From positions 1 through 64,000 of the forward strand of contig NZ_JAPKNA010000003.1 in assembly GCF_026344135.1 (NCBI RefSeq): DNA of 64,000 nt. The letters run 5' to 3'. How positions within the stretch are numbered: the first letter of the stretch is position 1; each line of letters opens with the position of its first letter. The translations under genes were made by a program, and so were the position numbers. This document shows positions 44,292 to 53,448 of the stretch, piece by piece. The DNA is from Alcaligenes parafaecalis (lineage in GTDB: Bacteria; Pseudomonadota; Gammaproteobacteria; Burkholderiales; Burkholderiaceae_B). The notes beneath the pieces were generated by a model, which made no database searches, had not been told where the DNA came from, and saw nothing but the letters and a program-made list of their open reading frames with translations.

Positions 44292-45305
44292 ATGACGATT
44301 CGCGTCGCAATCAATGGTTATGGTCGTATCGGCCGCATGATCTTGCGTGCCCACTACGAGTACGGCAAAAAACACGATATCGAGATCGTGGCCATCAACG
44401 CCTCGGGCGGTGCCGAGATCAACGAACACCTGACTCGCTATGACTCCGTGCATGGCCGTTTCAACGCCGATGTGTCGCTGGATGGCGACTACCTGGTGGT
44501 CAACGGCGACCGTATCCGCCTGCTGAGCCAGCGCGATGCGCTGACCCTGCCTTGGGCTGAACTGGGTGTGGATGTGGTGCTGGAATGTACCGGCGCTTTC
44601 ACCACCAAGGAAAAAGCTGGTGAGCACATTCAAGCCGGTGCCAAGAAAGTCATCATCTCGGCCCCCGGTGGCAAAGATGTGGACGCCACCATCGTGTACG
44701 GTGTGAACCACGACATTCTGAAGAGTACCGACACCGTTATCTCTAACGCATCGTGCACCACCAACTGCCTGGCTCCCTTGGTTGCTCCTTTGCACAAGGA
44801 ACTGGGCGTGGTCAGCGGTCTGATGACCACCATTCACGCGTACACGAACGACCAGGTTCTGACTGACGTGCGTCACAAGGACATGCGCCGTGCCCGTTCG
44901 GCTACCAGCAGCATGATCCCAACCAAGACCGGTGCCGCTGCTGCCGTGGGTCTGGTGCTGCCAGAACTGAATGGCAAGCTGGACGGTTACGCCGTGCGCG
45001 TTCCTACTATCAACGTGTCCATGGTTGACCTGACCTTCGTGGCCAGCCGCAACACCAGCGTTGAAGAAGTGAATGGCATCCTGAAGGCGGCTTCGGAAGG
45101 CGCCATGAAGGGCATTCTGGACTACTGCACCGAACCTCTGGTGTCCATCGACTTCAACCACACCACCGCTTCCAGCACGGTTGATTCCCTGCTGACCAAA
45201 GTTACCGGCGGCAATATGGTTAAAGTGGCTGCCTGGTACGACAACGAATGGGCCTTCTCCATTCGTATGCTCGACAGCACCATCGCACTGATGTCGGCCA
45301 AGTAA
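44292..45305 (+). CDS. gap: Glyceraldehyde-3-phosphate dehydrogenase (GapB-like cofactor site)
   Basis: 337 residues. The catalytic C155 (SNASCTTNC) and H182 (HAYTNDQ) are present. After the second strand, where NAD-specific GAPDH has Asp (AIND), this protein reads VAINASGG: Asn37-less Asp replaced by Ala, as in Bacillus subtilis GapB, the NADP-preferring gluconeogenic enzyme. The HKDMRRARS stretch is also GapB-like. Thus a preference for NADP and for the gluconeogenic direction is predicted, not proven. The ATG at 44292 follows a GGAG site; an open frame from 44280 (TTG) is not needed. Confidence 0.93.
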   Translation: MTIRVAINGYGRIGRMILRAHYEYGKKHDIEIVAINASGGAEINEHLTRYDSVHGRFNADVSLDGDYLVVNGDRIRLLSQRDALTLPWAELGVDVVLECTGAFTTKEKAGEHIQAGAKKVIISAPGGKDVDATIVYGVNHDILKSTDTVISNASCTTNCLAPLVAPLHKELGVVSGLMTTIHAYTNDQVLTDVRHKDMRRARSATSSMIPTKTGAAAAVGLVLPELNGKLDGYAVRVPTINVSMVDLTFVASRNTSVEEVNGILKAASEGAMKGILDYCTEPLVSIDFNHTTASSTVDSLLTKVTGGNMVKVAAWYDNEWAFSIRMLDSTIALMSAK

Positions 45306-45316
45306 GATCTGAATAG

Positions 45317-45340
45317 CAGGGGCGGGATTTCCCGCCCCTG
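45317..45340 (+). other. Intercistronic hairpin between gap and pgk
   Basis: CAGGGGCGGG (45317-45326) and CCCGCCCCTG (45331-45340) form a perfect 10-bp stem around ATTT. No T run follows, so it is more likely an mRNA stability element than a terminator. It resembles the hairpins at yajC/secD and secD/secF. Confidence 0.5.
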
Positions 45341-45367
45341 TCACGTTAATTCCCAGAACAAAAAATC

Positions 45368-46558
45368 ATGTCTACAAGCATCAAGACCTTGTCTGCGCTG
45401 GCCGAAACGGACGCGCTGCGAGGCAAGCGGGTGTTTATCCGCTCTGATCTGAATGTCCCCCTGCAAGACGGACGTATTACCGAAGACACGCGTGTGCGTG
45501 CCTCGGTGCCTGCCATTCGCATGGCGCTGGATGCCGGTGCTGCAGTAATGGTCACGTCTCACCTGGGTCGCCCCAAAGAAGGCGAGTGCCAGCCTGTGGA
45601 TTCGCTGGAACCTGTGGTGCAGCGTTTGTCCGAATTGTTGGGCATGCCAGTTGAGCTGCGTCGCAATTGGCTGGATGGCGTGCAAGTGTCGCCCGGTCAG
45701 GTGGTCTTGCTGGAGAACTGCCGCTGCAATGTGGGCGAGAAGAAGAACGAACCCGAATTGGCTCGCAAAATGGCGGCCTTGTGTGACGTTTACGTAAACG
45801 ACGCCTTCGGTACGGCTCACCGTGCTGAAGCGACCACCGAAGGTATCGCCCGTTTTGCCCCTGTGGCGTGCGCCGGTCCTTTGCTGGAAGCCGAGTTGAA
45901 GGCTCTGGGCCGTGCCCTGAACCAGCCCGCCCGTCCTCTGGTGGCGATTGTGGGCGGTGCCAAGGTGTCGACCAAACTGTCCATCCTGCGCGCTTTGGCT
46001 GAAAAAGTTGACCAGCTAGTGGTCGGTGGCGGCATTGCCAACACCTTCATGATGGCTAGTGGCTTGTCTGTGGGCAAATCCCTGGTGGAAGAAAGCCAGT
46101 TGGAAGAGGCTCGCGAAGTTATCCGCATCATGAAAGAGCGCGGTGCTGAAGTACCTATCCCAGTGGATGTGGTGTGCGCCAAGTCCTTTGCGGCAGATGC
46201 AGTTGCTGAAACCAAATCAGCAGATCAGGTGCAAGAGGATGATTTGATTCTGGATGTGGGCCCGCAAACGGCTCAGCAGATCGCAGACATCATTGCCAAG
46301 GCTGGCACCGTGGTCTGGAACGGCCCGCTGGGCGTGTTCGAGTTCCCGGCCTTTGCACAAGGCACCGAAACCCTGTCGCGCGCGATTGCAGGCTCCAAGG
46401 CATTCTCGATTGCTGGCGGTGGCGACACCCTGGCTGCGATTGCCCAGTTCAATATTGGTGACGATGTAGACTACATCTCCACTGGCGGCGGCGCATTCCT
46501 GGAATTCCTGGAAGGCAAGCGCTTGCCTGCTGTAGCTGCATTGGAAGACAAGGCTTAA
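45368..46558 (+). CDS. pgk: Phosphoglycerate kinase
   Basis: 396 residues, normal length. N-terminal FIRSDLNVPLQDGRI (substrate-binding Asp-Asn-Pro), MVTSHLGRPKEG, and the ATP-binding C-terminal GGGDTLAAIAQF are present. Third gene of the tkt-gap-pgk unit; a strong terminator follows, so transcription probably ends here. Confidence 0.97.
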   Translation: MSTSIKTLSALAETDALRGKRVFIRSDLNVPLQDGRITEDTRVRASVPAIRMALDAGAAVMVTSHLGRPKEGECQPVDSLEPVVQRLSELLGMPVELRRNWLDGVQVSPGQVVLLENCRCNVGEKKNEPELARKMAALCDVYVNDAFGTAHRAEATTEGIARFAPVACAGPLLEAELKALGRALNQPARPLVAIVGGAKVSTKLSILRALAEKVDQLVVGGGIANTFMMASGLSVGKSLVEESQLEEAREVIRIMKERGAEVPIPVDVVCAKSFAADAVAETKSADQVQEDDLILDVGPQTAQQIADIIAKAGTVVWNGPLGVFEFPAFAQGTETLSRAIAGSKAFSIAGGGDTLAAIAQFNIGDDVDYISTGGGAFLEFLEGKRLPAVAALEDKA

Positions 46559-46579
46559 GTTAGTCTTTGCTGCATAAGG

Positions 46580-46615
46580 AAAAAAGCCAGTCAACAGAGG
46601 TTGACTGGCTTTTTT
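46580..46615 (+). terminator. Terminator after pgk
   Basis: AAAAAAGCCAGTCAAC (46580-46595) and GTTGACTGGCTTTTTT (46600-46615) make a 10-bp GC core extended by A-T pairs, with an AGAG loop. It can also act on the convergent minus-strand gene. Confidence 0.9.
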
Positions 46616-46715
46616 CTTGGTTACCGCCTGGCTGTATTAAGTAGTTAATAAATGCAGGCGGGTCCGAGTCACTCCGGTGGCATCAAACTACGAGACCCAA
46701 AGCGGCAGACTTTGT

Positions 46716-47558
46716 TCACGCCCCATCTTTAATCAACTGCGCATACCCTTGCAGAGCATCCGGCCAGTCCAGTTGAAACCCGCTATCCAGCAGTCGCTGG
46801 TTGCTCAGGCGCTTGCCACCCTCGTTGGATTGTCGCCGTTCGGGGTGAGCCACTTCCAGCAGATCCGCCAAGCCGTCATACAGTTCAGTGATCCGGTAAG
46901 GGCGGCTGTCCGTGCCTATATAGCAGGGGAAGGGTGCAGGAGTACGCAGCAAATGCCAGCAGGCACGCGCGGCATCTTCTATATGCAGGCGGTTGGCCCA
47001 GTGTTCCGGGTCGTCTGGCACGGTCGCACGGCCTTCACGCAGGCGATCCAGTAATTGGGTACGCCCTGGCCCGTACAGGCCGCTAGGGCGGATGACGACG
47101 GCCTGGGCAGGGATGCGGTGGTGCAGCAGTTGCTCGGCCTCCAGCAGCACTTGTCCATTGAATTGCGTCGGCTCGGTTGGTGAGTTCTCGTCCACCCACT
47201 CGTTGGAGGGGCCATAGACCGCGCTGGATGAAACAAACACAAAGCGTTTCAGGGCTTTCAGGTCCAGCTCGTTGAGCAGATTTTCCAAACCTTGCAGAAA
47301 TACGCGCTCGTAAGCGGCCTGACTACGCTGGTCGGGAGAGACGGCGTAGAGTACGTGGGTAATCTTGCGGTGTTTCAGACGCAGGGACGTGGGCTCGCTC
47401 AGATCTGCTTCCACCCATTCAATCCCGCTATTGTCTTCCAGGGGGATATGACGGCGCAGCCCAATAACCGGCCATTCGTGATGGCGGGCCAGCTTACCGG
47501 TGCGGGTGCCCAGATCGCCAGCGCCAGCTAAAAGCAAAGTACGGTGTCGAGAGTCCAA
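46716..47558 (-). CDS. NAD(P)-dependent epimerase/dehydratase (SDR)
   Basis: Extended SDR-like protein of about 280 residues with LLLAGAGDLGTRTGKLA near the N-terminus and FVFVSSSAVYGPSNEWVDE. The Tyr-x3-Lys site is not clearly conserved, so it may bind the nucleotide without the usual chemistry, as in YeeZ-type proteins. The frame is open to 47714; an ATG at 47636 overlaps the start of the divergent aldehyde dehydrogenase, while the TTG at 47558 has AAGGA upstream and leaves 76 nt for two promoters, so I prefer it. The substrate is unknown. Confidence 0.65.
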   Translation of the reverse strand: MDSRHRTLLLAGAGDLGTRTGKLARHHEWPVIGLRRHIPLEDNSGIEWVEADLSEPTSLRLKHRKITHVLYAVSPDQRSQAAYERVFLQGLENLLNELDLKALKRFVFVSSSAVYGPSNEWVDENSPTEPTQFNGQVLLEAEQLLHHRIPAQAVVIRPSGLYGPGRTQLLDRLREGRATVPDDPEHWANRLHIEDAARACWHLLRTPAPFPCYIGTDSRPYRITELYDGLADLLEVAHPERRQSNEGGKRLSNQRLLDSGFQLDWPDALQGYAQLIKDGA

Positions 47559-47634
47559 AGCAGCAGGTCCTTGAGTAGAATGATCTCGAGCAAAGCTCGA
47601 TTGGCTGAAGATAACAATAGCATTGGAGGCGGTC

Positions 47635-49077
47635 ATGGAGTGTCGCAATTGGATTGACGGACAGCAACTTGGCGCGGAGGGCGGTGGTTTGCTACCAGTT
47701 ATCGACCCCTCCACTGGCGAAACCTTCGCCCGCTTGGCGCAATCGTCCGAGGTGGATATTGATTGGGCCGTTCAGGCTGCCCGGCGTGCCAGCCAGGGGC
47801 CGTGGAGCCGCCTCAGTGCGGCGCAGCGCAGCCAGTTGCTGCTGCGTTGTGCCCGAACCCTGTCTGATGCGCGCGAGGAGCTGGCGCGGCTGGAGTCGCG
47901 TGATACCGGCAAGCCTTTGCGTCAGGCCCAGTCCGATGCTGCCGCTATTGTCCGCTATTTTGAGTTTTATGCCGGGGCGGTGGACAAGCTGCATGGTCAA
48001 ACCATCCCGTTGGGCTGGGAGATGACGGCCTTTACCCTGCGCGAGCCCTTGGGGGTGACGGCGCATATCATTCCCTGGAATTACCCTTTGCAGATCTTTG
48101 GCCGCAGCGTGGCGGCCTCCTTGGCGGCCGGTAATACCTGCGTAGTCAAACCGGCAGAAGACGCCAGCCTGTCCTTGCTGCGCGTCGCAGAGCTCTTGCA
48201 CGAGGCTGGCTTGCCTTCCGGCGTACTGAATATTTGTACTGGCCTGGGCAGCGAGGCGGGCCAGGCCCTGGCGGCGCATACCGGCATCAACCATATTTCT
48301 TTTACCGGCTCTCCCGGCACAGGCCGTCAGGTGGCCTTGCAAGCCGCGCAGAACTTTGTGCCGGTAACCTTGGAACTGGGCGGCAAGTCTCCTCAAATCG
48401 TGTTCTCGGATGCGGATCTGGACGCTGCTCTGCCTGTGGTCGTCAATGCGATTGTGCAAAATGCCGGGCAGACTTGCTCGGCAGGCAGCCGGGTGCTGAT
48501 TCAGCGCGCTATTTATGGCGACTTTACCGAGCGTCTGGCCGAAGCCTTCAAAGCCTTGCTGACCGGGGCGGCCAGCGACAATCTGGATTGCGGTCCCCTG
48601 ATCAGTGCGCAGCAGCAGGCGCGGGTCCGTTCCTATCTGGAGAATCTGGACAAGGACGGCATTGTGGTGCTGGCTCAAGGCAAGCTGGATTCTAAAGCCC
48701 CGGCGGGTGGCTTCTACCAAGTGCCTGTTTTATTGGGGCATGTGCCTGTTGAACATCGTCTGGCGCAGGAAGAAATCTTTGGCCCTGTGCTGGTGGCTCA
48801 GCCTTTTGGCACGGAGCAAGAAGCAATCGACATGGCCAATGGCACGCCTTATAGCCTGGTGGCCGGAGTTTGGACCCGTGATGGCGCCCGTCAGGTGCGC
48901 ATGGCTCGGCAATTGCGGGCCGGTCAGGTCTTTGTGAATAACTACGGTGCAGCAGGCGGGGTGGAGCTGCCTTTCGGTGGCACCGGGCAGTCCGGCATCG
49001 GGCGTGAAAAGGGCTTTGAGGCCTTGTATGCCCTGACCAGTCTGAAAACAGTTGCTCTACGTCATGCAGTCAACTAA
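47635..49077 (+). CDS. Aldehyde dehydrogenase
   Basis: 480-residue NAD(P)-dependent enzyme of the ALDH superfamily. Active-site residues N149 (IIPWNYP), E247 (LELGGKSP) and C281 (GQTCSAGSR) are all present. The pattern LELGGKSPQIVFSDADLDAA and the context suggest a betaine-aldehyde/4-aminobutyraldehyde-like subgroup; the exact substrate is open. The ATG at 47635 follows GGAGG by 5 nt. An open frame from 47623 (TTG) is discounted. It is followed by an SDR. Confidence 0.9.
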   Translation: MECRNWIDGQQLGAEGGGLLPVIDPSTGETFARLAQSSEVDIDWAVQAARRASQGPWSRLSAAQRSQLLLRCARTLSDAREELARLESRDTGKPLRQAQSDAAAIVRYFEFYAGAVDKLHGQTIPLGWEMTAFTLREPLGVTAHIIPWNYPLQIFGRSVAASLAAGNTCVVKPAEDASLSLLRVAELLHEAGLPSGVLNICTGLGSEAGQALAAHTGINHISFTGSPGTGRQVALQAAQNFVPVTLELGGKSPQIVFSDADLDAALPVVVNAIVQNAGQTCSAGSRVLIQRAIYGDFTERLAEAFKALLTGAASDNLDCGPLISAQQQARVRSYLENLDKDGIVVLAQGKLDSKAPAGGFYQVPVLLGHVPVEHRLAQEEIFGPVLVAQPFGTEQEAIDMANGTPYSLVAGVWTRDGARQVRMARQLRAGQVFVNNYGAAGGVELPFGGTGQSGIGREKGFEALYALTSLKTVALRHAVN

Positions 49078-49162
49078 TCACAGGAGTCTTTAGGGTAAGC
49101 GCGGCTGTGGTGCCGGGCGTTTTCTGGCAGCATGGCTGCTGAACGCTAAACCGTATTTCTAC

Positions 49163-49183
49163 ATGGCGGCGCAAAGCCGCCAT
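49163..49183 (+). other. Hairpin between aldehyde dehydrogenase and SDR genes
   Basis: ATGGCGGC (49163-49170) pairs with GCCGCCAT (49176-49183) around GCAAA, followed by only TTCT. It could be a weak terminator or an mRNA stabiliser. The two genes are otherwise 136 nt apart. Confidence 0.4.
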
Positions 49184-49213
49184 TTCTATATAAAAAAGCA
49201 GAAGGAGACAAAC

Positions 49214-49972
49214 ATGCGATTGCAAGACAAAGTGGCTATCGTGACGGGCGGTGCCTCGGGTTTTGGTCTGGGCATTGCACAGCGCTTTGCACGCGAAGGA
49301 GCGCGTGTACTGATTGCTGACCTGAATGCAGAGCAAGGGCAGGCAGCCGCCGCCCAGATTCAGGCACAAGGCGGTCAGGCCATTTTTGCCGCTTGCGACG
49401 TCTCGCAAGGGGACGAAGTTCATGCCCTGTTGGATATTGCCCTGCGCGAATGCGGCGGGCTGCACATTGTGGTGAACAATGCAGGCACCACACACCGCAA
49501 CAAGCCTTTGCTGGAGGTGAGTGAAAGCGAGTTCGATCTGGTCTATGCCGTCAATGTGAAAAGCATTTACTGGAGTGCCAAACACTTTGTGCCGTACTTG
49601 CGGGCTCAGGGTTCGGGGTCGTTCATCAATATCGCCTCGACTGCCGCTTTGCGGCCTCGTCCCGGTCTGGTCTGGTACAACGGCACAAAAGGTGCCGTGG
49701 TGACGATCAGCAAGGGGATGGCAGCCGAATTGGGTCCGGACAATATTCGGGTCAACTGCATCAACCCGGTGATTGGTGACACGGCATTGCTGGAACAATT
49801 CATGGGTATGCCCGATACCCCCGAAAACCGCAGCCGCTTTTTGGCGGGAATTCCGCTGGGCCGTTTTTGCACACCCAAGGATGTTGCTGCTGCTGCGCTG
49901 TATCTGGCTTCCGATGAGGCCGAGTTTGTGACCGGCACCTGCATCGAGGTAGATGGCGGCCGTTGTATTTAA
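49214..49972 (+). CDS. Short-chain dehydrogenase (glucose/3-oxoacyl reductase-like SDR)
   Basis: 252-residue classical SDR from the ATG at 49214 (AAGGAG upstream). The TGGASGFGLG cofactor loop, the NNAG motif at 88-91 and the catalytic S142, Y155 and K159 are in place. The Asp in LIADLNAEQ after strand 2 indicates NAD. It probably acts with the aldehyde dehydrogenase on an alcohol-aldehyde-acid sequence; the substrate is unknown. Confidence 0.88.
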   Translation: MRLQDKVAIVTGGASGFGLGIAQRFAREGARVLIADLNAEQGQAAAAQIQAQGGQAIFAACDVSQGDEVHALLDIALRECGGLHIVVNNAGTTHRNKPLLEVSESEFDLVYAVNVKSIYWSAKHFVPYLRAQGSGSFINIASTAALRPRPGLVWYNGTKGAVVTISKGMAAELGPDNIRVNCINPVIGDTALLEQFMGMPDTPENRSRFLAGIPLGRFCTPKDVAAAALYLASDEAEFVTGTCIEVDGGRCI

Positions 49973-50052
49973 GCGCCACTGCGATTCGTTACAATCGTGC
50001 TATTGGCAGGCCCGTTAAGGGCCTGTAGTTTATTTCGCTTCCAAGGAAAAGC

Positions 50053-50682
50053 ATGACATTCAATCGACAGTCTTCTCGCGAACATCCGGATCAATTGCGC
50101 ATAGGCTTGGTGTCGGTTTCGGATCGCGCCTCCAGCGGACAGTACCAGGATCAAGGTATACCGGCGCTGCGCCGCTGGCTGGATTCCGCCTTGACGGTCG
50201 CGCCAGCCTATCTGGAGCGCCTGATTCCGGATGAGCGAGCCCAGATTACCGGCACCCTGATCGAGTTGGTCGAGGCCGGTTGCGACCTGATTCTGACCAC
50301 CGGCGGCACGGGCCCGGCCCGTCGCGATGTGACGCCAGAGGCCACTCTGGACGCGGGAACGCGCGAAATGCCCGGATTCGGTGAACAGATGCGCCAAATC
50401 AGTTTAAAATTCGTACCAACAGCGATTTTGTCGCGGCAAGTTGCGGTCATCCGAGAAATTCAGGACCACGCTGCTCTGATTATCAATCTGCCTGGGCAGC
50501 CCAAAGCCATTCAGGAAACACTGGAAGGATTACGGGATACAGAAACCGGACAGGTATTGGTTCCCGGTATTTTTGCAGCCGTTCCTTATTGCATCGACCT
50601 GATCGGCGGGCCCTACGCACAAACTCACGAGCATGTGGTGCAAGCGTTCCGCCCCAAGTCGGCGCGTCGGACCGCCAGTTAA
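50053..50682 (+). CDS. mog: Molybdopterin adenylyltransferase (Mog)
   Basis: 209 residues of the MoaB/Mog family, which adenylylates molybdopterin before molybdenum insertion. Motifs RIGLVSVSDRAS and LILTTGGTGPARRDVTPEAT are those of the family. A Mog role fits the C-terminal NLPGQPKAIQETL stretch. The ribosome site AAGGA is good. The gene follows the SDR by 80 nt and precedes fba. Confidence 0.9.
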   Translation: MTFNRQSSREHPDQLRIGLVSVSDRASSGQYQDQGIPALRRWLDSALTVAPAYLERLIPDERAQITGTLIELVEAGCDLILTTGGTGPARRDVTPEATLDAGTREMPGFGEQMRQISLKFVPTAILSRQVAVIREIQDHAALIINLPGQPKAIQETLEGLRDTETGQVLVPGIFAAVPYCIDLIGGPYAQTHEHVVQAFRPKSARRTAS

Positions 50683-50763
50683 CACGCTCAACAAACAATC
50701 GGCTGGACACGAACCGTGCCCAGCCAAGTTTTTCAATTATTTTAGTCTTCAGGAGGTCTTTTC

Positions 50764-51828
50764 ATGGCCCTAGTTTCCATGCGCCAGCTGCTCGATCATG
50801 CGGCCGAGCACGGTTATGGTATTCCAGCGTTCAACGTCAATAACCTGGAGCAGGTCCAGGCCATTATGGAAGCCGCCTCGGAGACGGACAGTCCCGTCAT
50901 CATGCAGGCTTCGGCGGGTGCTCGTAAGTACGCGGGTGGCGATTTTCTGCGTCACCTGATCGAAGCTGCGGTTGAGTCCTACCCCAACATCCCTGTGGTG
51001 ATGCACCAGGATCACGGCCAGTCCCCCGAAATCTGCAAAGGCGCCATCGACCTGGGTTTCTCCAGCGTAATGATGGACGGCTCCTTGCTGCCAGACGGCA
51101 AAACCATTGCCGACTTTGAATACAACGTGGAAGTGACCCGCAAAGTGGTCGACATGGCTCACAAGCTGGGCGTGACCGTTGAAGGCGAGCTGGGTTGCCT
51201 GGGTTCCCTGGAAACCATGCAGGGCGACAAGGAAGACGGCCACGGTGCGGACGGCGTTTTGACCCTGGATCAGTTGTTGACCGACCCTGAGCAAGCGGCT
51301 GAGTTCGTGACCCGCACTCAACTGGACGCGCTGGCTATCGCCATCGGCACCAGCCACGGTGCTTACAAGTTCACCCGCAAGCCTACTGGTGACATCCTGT
51401 CCATCGAGCGTGTGAAAGAAATTCACCGTCGTTTGCCCAACACCCACCTGGTCATGCACGGCAGCTCCAGCGTGCCTCAGGAACTGCTGGCTGAAATCCG
51501 CCAGTTCGGTGGCGACATGAAAGAAACCTACGGCGTGCCTGTGGAAGAAATTCAGGAAGCCATCAAGTACGGTGTGCGCAAGGTCAATATCGACACCGAT
51601 ATCCGTTTGGCCATGACCGCTGCCATCCGTCGCTTCATGTTTGAAAACCCAGAGAAATTCGACCCGCGCGAATACCTGAAACCTGCTCGCGAAGCCGCCA
51701 AGAAAGTGTGCGTGGCCCGCTACCAGGAATTCGGCGCTGCTGGTCAGGCTTCCAAGATCAAGGCCATTCCTTTGCAGGAAATCGCCCGCCAGTACAGCAC
51801 CGGCGAGCTGTCCCAGATCGTTCAGTAA
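50764..51828 (+). CDS. fba: Fructose-bisphosphate aldolase, class II
   Basis: Zinc aldolase, 354 residues. The metal-binding VVMHQDHGQSPE (His) and the GELGCLGSLE and HGSSSVPQE loops are typical of the CbbA/Fba type IIB group of beta-proteobacteria. It has a strong AGGAGG ribosome site. In the asaccharolytic setting it mainly works toward fructose-bisphosphate. It is followed by purC with a 138-nt gap. Confidence 0.96.
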   Translation: MALVSMRQLLDHAAEHGYGIPAFNVNNLEQVQAIMEAASETDSPVIMQASAGARKYAGGDFLRHLIEAAVESYPNIPVVMHQDHGQSPEICKGAIDLGFSSVMMDGSLLPDGKTIADFEYNVEVTRKVVDMAHKLGVTVEGELGCLGSLETMQGDKEDGHGADGVLTLDQLLTDPEQAAEFVTRTQLDALAIAIGTSHGAYKFTRKPTGDILSIERVKEIHRRLPNTHLVMHGSSSVPQELLAEIRQFGGDMKETYGVPVEEIQEAIKYGVRKVNIDTDIRLAMTAAIRRFMFENPEKFDPREYLKPAREAAKKVCVARYQEFGAAGQASKIKAIPLQEIARQYSTGELSQIVQ

Positions 51829-51966
51829 TTTTGTCAGGCGGAGCAGGAGTGGGCAGCACGACTGCCCGCCCCGGTTCCGCGTCTTTGCCCGGTGCCGCAG
51901 GCGCCGGGATTGTCGTCCCGCCTGCATCCATAGTCAGCGGGATGTTTTCGTTTTAAGGATGAAATC

Positions 51967-52848
51967 GTGCAAGAGCCCTTACATCAATCCAGCCTGAGCT
52001 CCTTGCCGCTACTCGCGCGCGGCAAAGTTCGGGACATGTATGCGGTGGGTGAGGATAAGTTGTTGATCGTGGCCAGTGATCGCATTTCGGCATTCGACGT
52101 GATTCTGGACGACCCCATTCCCGGCAAGGGCGCTGTCTTGACGCAGATGACCGAATTCTGGCTGAACAAGCTGGCACACATCATCCCTAATCACACGACG
52201 GGCGTGAACCCGGTTGATGTGGTGGCGCCTGAAGAGCGTGCTCAAGTCGAAGGCCGCTCCATGGTGGTCAAGCGCTTGAAGCCCATCATGGTGGAAGCGG
52301 TGGCTCGTGGTTACCTGATTGGTTCGGGCTGGAAAGACTACCAGGCGACAGGTGCTGTTTGTGGTATCACCTTGCCTGCTGGCTTGAAGCAAGCCGCCAA
52401 GCTGCCTCACGTGCTGTTTACACCGGCTGCCAAAGCAGAAATGGGCTCGCACGACGAGAACGTGGATTTTGCGCACGTGGTCAAGGAAGTGGGCCAGGAG
52501 CTGGCTGAGCAGATTCGTGATGTGACCTTGCGTCTGTACACCGAAGCCGCTGACTACGCCGCCAGCCGTGGCATCCTGATCGCTGACACCAAGTTTGAGT
52601 TCGGTCTGGATGATCAAGGCCAACTGCATTTGATGGACGAAGTGCTGACTCCGGATTCCTCGCGTTTCTGGCCAGCCGACAGCTATGCCGAAGGCATCAG
52701 CCCACCGTCCTACGACAAGCAATTTGTGCGTGATTGGCTGGAAACCCAGGTTTGGGACAAGACGCCACCTGCCCCTCGCTTGCCTGCTGAAGTGGCTGAG
52801 CGCACCGCTGACAAATATCGCGAAGCGCTGGAGCGCCTGACAGCGTGA
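51967..52848 (+). CDS. purC: Phosphoribosylaminoimidazole-succinocarboxamide synthase
   Basis: Purine synthesis step that couples CAIR with aspartate. 293 residues; the long form with LLARGKVRDMYAV at the start and DRISAFDVILDDPIPGKG is typical. The start codon is GTG at 51967, preceded by AAGGAT at a good distance; an ATG just before it is out of frame. The upstream gap contains GC-rich inverted repeats (CCCGGTGCC/GGCGCCGGG near 51888-51908) that could end the fba transcript. Confidence 0.94.
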   Translation: MQEPLHQSSLSSLPLLARGKVRDMYAVGEDKLLIVASDRISAFDVILDDPIPGKGAVLTQMTEFWLNKLAHIIPNHTTGVNPVDVVAPEERAQVEGRSMVVKRLKPIMVEAVARGYLIGSGWKDYQATGAVCGITLPAGLKQAAKLPHVLFTPAAKAEMGSHDENVDFAHVVKEVGQELAEQIRDVTLRLYTEAADYAASRGILIADTKFEFGLDDQGQLHLMDEVLTPDSSRFWPADSYAEGISPPSYDKQFVRDWLETQVWDKTPPAPRLPAEVAERTADKYREALERLTA

Positions 52849-52878
52849 ACGGGCAGTAGCTCGGATTTTCTATTTACC

Positions 52879-52915
52879 AAGGCGCCTGGCAGCATGGCGC
52901 CTTCTTCCTTTTAGG
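52879..52915 (+). terminator. Weak terminator-like hairpin between purC and purE
   Basis: AAGGCGCC (52879-52886) pairs with GGCGCCTT (52896-52903) around 9 nt and is followed by a T-rich but interrupted tract (TTCTTCCTTTT). It may attenuate purE-purK rather than stop transcription fully. Confidence 0.45.
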
Positions 52916-52926
52916 GCGTATCTCTG

Positions 52927-53439
52927 ATGAGCGTACAAACTCCTGCGACCCCCACCGTCGGCATTGTGATGGGTTCCTCCAGCGACTGGGATGTCATGAG
53001 CCAGGCCGTGGCCATTCTGGATGAATTTGGCGTGTCTTACGAGTGCCGTGTGGTCTCTGCCCACCGCATGCCGATTGACATGGTGGATTACGGTGCCCAG
53101 GCGCCAGCCCGTGGCCTGAAAGCCATTATTGCGGGAGCAGGCGGGGCGGCTCATTTGCCCGGCATGCTGGCTGCCCTGACACACTTGCCTGTGTTTGGCG
53201 TACCCGTGCCTTCGCGTTACCTGCGCGGTGAGGACTCCCTGCTGTCGATTGTGCAAATGCCCAAGGGCGTGCCGGTTGCTACCTTCGCCATTGGTGAAGC
53301 GGGTGCCGCTAATGCCGCGCTGCATGTTATTGCCAATCTGGCCGTCAACGATACGGTCCTGACTGAAAAACTGATTGCGTACCGTGCCCGCCAGACTGAG
53401 GCCGCCCGAGCTATGCGCGTTCCTCCTGCCACTGCCTGA
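52927..53439 (+). CDS. purE: N5-carboxyaminoimidazole ribonucleotide mutase
   Basis: 170 residues. The class I PurE signature VGIVMGSSSDWDVM, the catalytic-His VVSAHRMP and AGAGGAAHLPGM are clear. With PurK it makes CAIR from AIR. Next gene purK starts 9 nt later. Confidence 0.97.
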   Translation: MSVQTPATPTVGIVMGSSSDWDVMSQAVAILDEFGVSYECRVVSAHRMPIDMVDYGAQAPARGLKAIIAGAGGAAHLPGMLAALTHLPVFGVPVPSRYLRGEDSLLSIVQMPKGVPVATFAIGEAGAANAALHVIANLAVNDTVLTEKLIAYRARQTEAARAMRVPPATA

Positions 53440-53448
53440 TTTGATTTT

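Noticed and set aside
42432..45344. A 970-residue open frame antisense to tkt and gap
   Set aside because: It mirrors the codon pattern of two highly conserved plus-strand genes, has no ribosome site and no family-like sequence. Strong codon bias leaves the opposite frame open.
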